Source: Larsenimonas salina (lineage in GTDB: Bacteria; Pseudomonadota; Gammaproteobacteria; Pseudomonadales; Halomonadaceae). Taken from it: DNA of 64,000 nucleotides. The stretch spans positions 186,001 to 250,000 of the forward strand of contig NZ_JAMLJJ010000005.1 in NCBI RefSeq assembly GCF_023736155.1, read 5' to 3'. The notes beneath the pieces were generated by a model. That model ran no database searches. It saw only the letters and a list, made by a program, of their open reading frames with translations, and was not told where the DNA came from. Position numbers and translations under genes: made by a program. Numbering within the stretch: the first letter of the stretch is position 1; every line of letters begins with the position of its first letter. Shown here piece by piece: positions 63,771 to 64,000 of the stretch.

Positions 63771-64000
63771 TCACCACCAACGATGAAAATGATGCACCGG
63801 GCCTTGCCCGTGGCCGACGCCGAGCCGGTCGGCCTGCTCAAGCGCGCCGGTCATATAGGCCTTGGCATCAAGGATGGCGTCTTCCATCGAGTCGCGTTGC
63901 GGCAGCAAGGTCGCGATGGCTGAAGAAAGGGTGCAGCCGGTGCCGTGGAGATGACGTGTCTCGATGCGCGGTGCCTCGAGCCAGCGCGTATGCTCTTCGC
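63771..64000 (-). CDS. thiD: hydroxymethylpyrimidine/phosphomethylpyrimidine kinase, C-terminal part
   Basis: The last 75 codons of a gene that begins beyond the window. The fragment contains HLHGTGCTLSSAIATLLPQ, the anion-hole and catalytic region of ribokinase-fold ThiD (G-T-G-C), then AKAYMTGALEQADRLGVGHGQGPVHHF, the usual ThiD end. ThiD phosphorylates the pyrimidine moiety of thiamine. The stop TGA is at 63771-63773. The upstream neighbours and regulation cannot be seen. Confidence 0.88.
   Translation of the reverse strand, partial: EEHTRWLEAPRIETRHLHGTGCTLSSAIATLLPQRDSMEDAILDAKAYMTGALEQADRLGVGHGQGPVHHFHRWW

Overview
The window looks like chromosomal DNA of a moderately halophilic gammaproteobacterium, most likely of the Halomonadaceae (Halomonas and relatives). 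Pointers are the tmRNA tag ANDENYAQGALAA, a Pseudomonas-like Fur with a single CxxC-region cysteine, acidic proteins, the argH-lptM-lysA-dapF-DUF484-xerC-HAD operon and the hemCDXY operon. The family call rests on gene content and recalled family features only; no database comparison was possible.

Layout. (1) 0.4-11.9 kb: a nearly complete myo-inositol catabolic locus. iolI-iolH-iolG and iolC-iolD-iolE-iolA lie on the minus strand as two transcription units separated by a terminator. An RpiR-type regulator (iolR) and iolB are divergent on the plus strand. GGAA-N6-TTCC type dyads sit in both minus-strand promoter regions, three of them at an exact 29-bp period upstream of iolC. No inositol transporter gene is present. 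(2) 11.9-16.6 kb: an accessory stretch next to the 3' end of ssrA. It holds a decayed IS481-family transposase, a lone S24-peptidase CI-like repressor divergent from an Ogr/Delta zinc-finger gene, a TupA-like ATP-grasp gene and a Wzx-type flippase. (3) 16.7-28.0 kb: housekeeping genes, namely ssrA-smpB, ratA-rnfH, bamE, fur, recN with a LexA-like box, grpE-dnaK-dnaJ with two clear sigma-32 promoters, an EEP-family hydrolase with dsbA, and engB. (4) 28.1-38.5 kb: the lysine/arginine/XerC operon on the minus strand and the heme operon on the plus strand. (5) 38.6-45.0 kb: an FMN-binding glutamate-synthase-like protein, a MATE exporter, a DUF2780 protein, a candidate small RNA, a D-lactate-dehydrogenase-like gene, a membrane-anchored unknown and a type II dehydroquinase. 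(6) 45.0-55.4 kb: a full 4-hydroxybenzoate/protocatechuate to beta-ketoadipate to succinyl-CoA/acetyl-CoA set (pcaR, pcaB, pcaIJF, a fused pcaDC = pcaL, pcaQ, pcaHG, pobA). (7) 55.7-64 kb: an FKBP-type isomerase, a TIGR02444 protein, an ABC-F ATPase, a small lipoprotein, an hbdH-adc-patatin cluster, dtd, a tandem Usp protein and the C-terminal end of thiD running off the window.

How the genes work together. The iol block would take inositol to acetyl-CoA and CO2 under an RpiR-family repressor. The pca/pob block would take 4-hydroxybenzoate to the TCA cycle under two regulators (IclR-type PcaR and LysR-type PcaQ), for each of which a plausible operator can be read. The most novel-looking items are a structured minus-strand small RNA candidate at about 42.51-42.61 kb that exposes an anti-Shine-Dalgarno stretch, the phage-derived CI/Ogr divergent pair with a shared dyad in the accessory region beside ssrA, and the phased operator array upstream of iolC. 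I found no CRISPR array, no complete prophage and no recognisable defence system.
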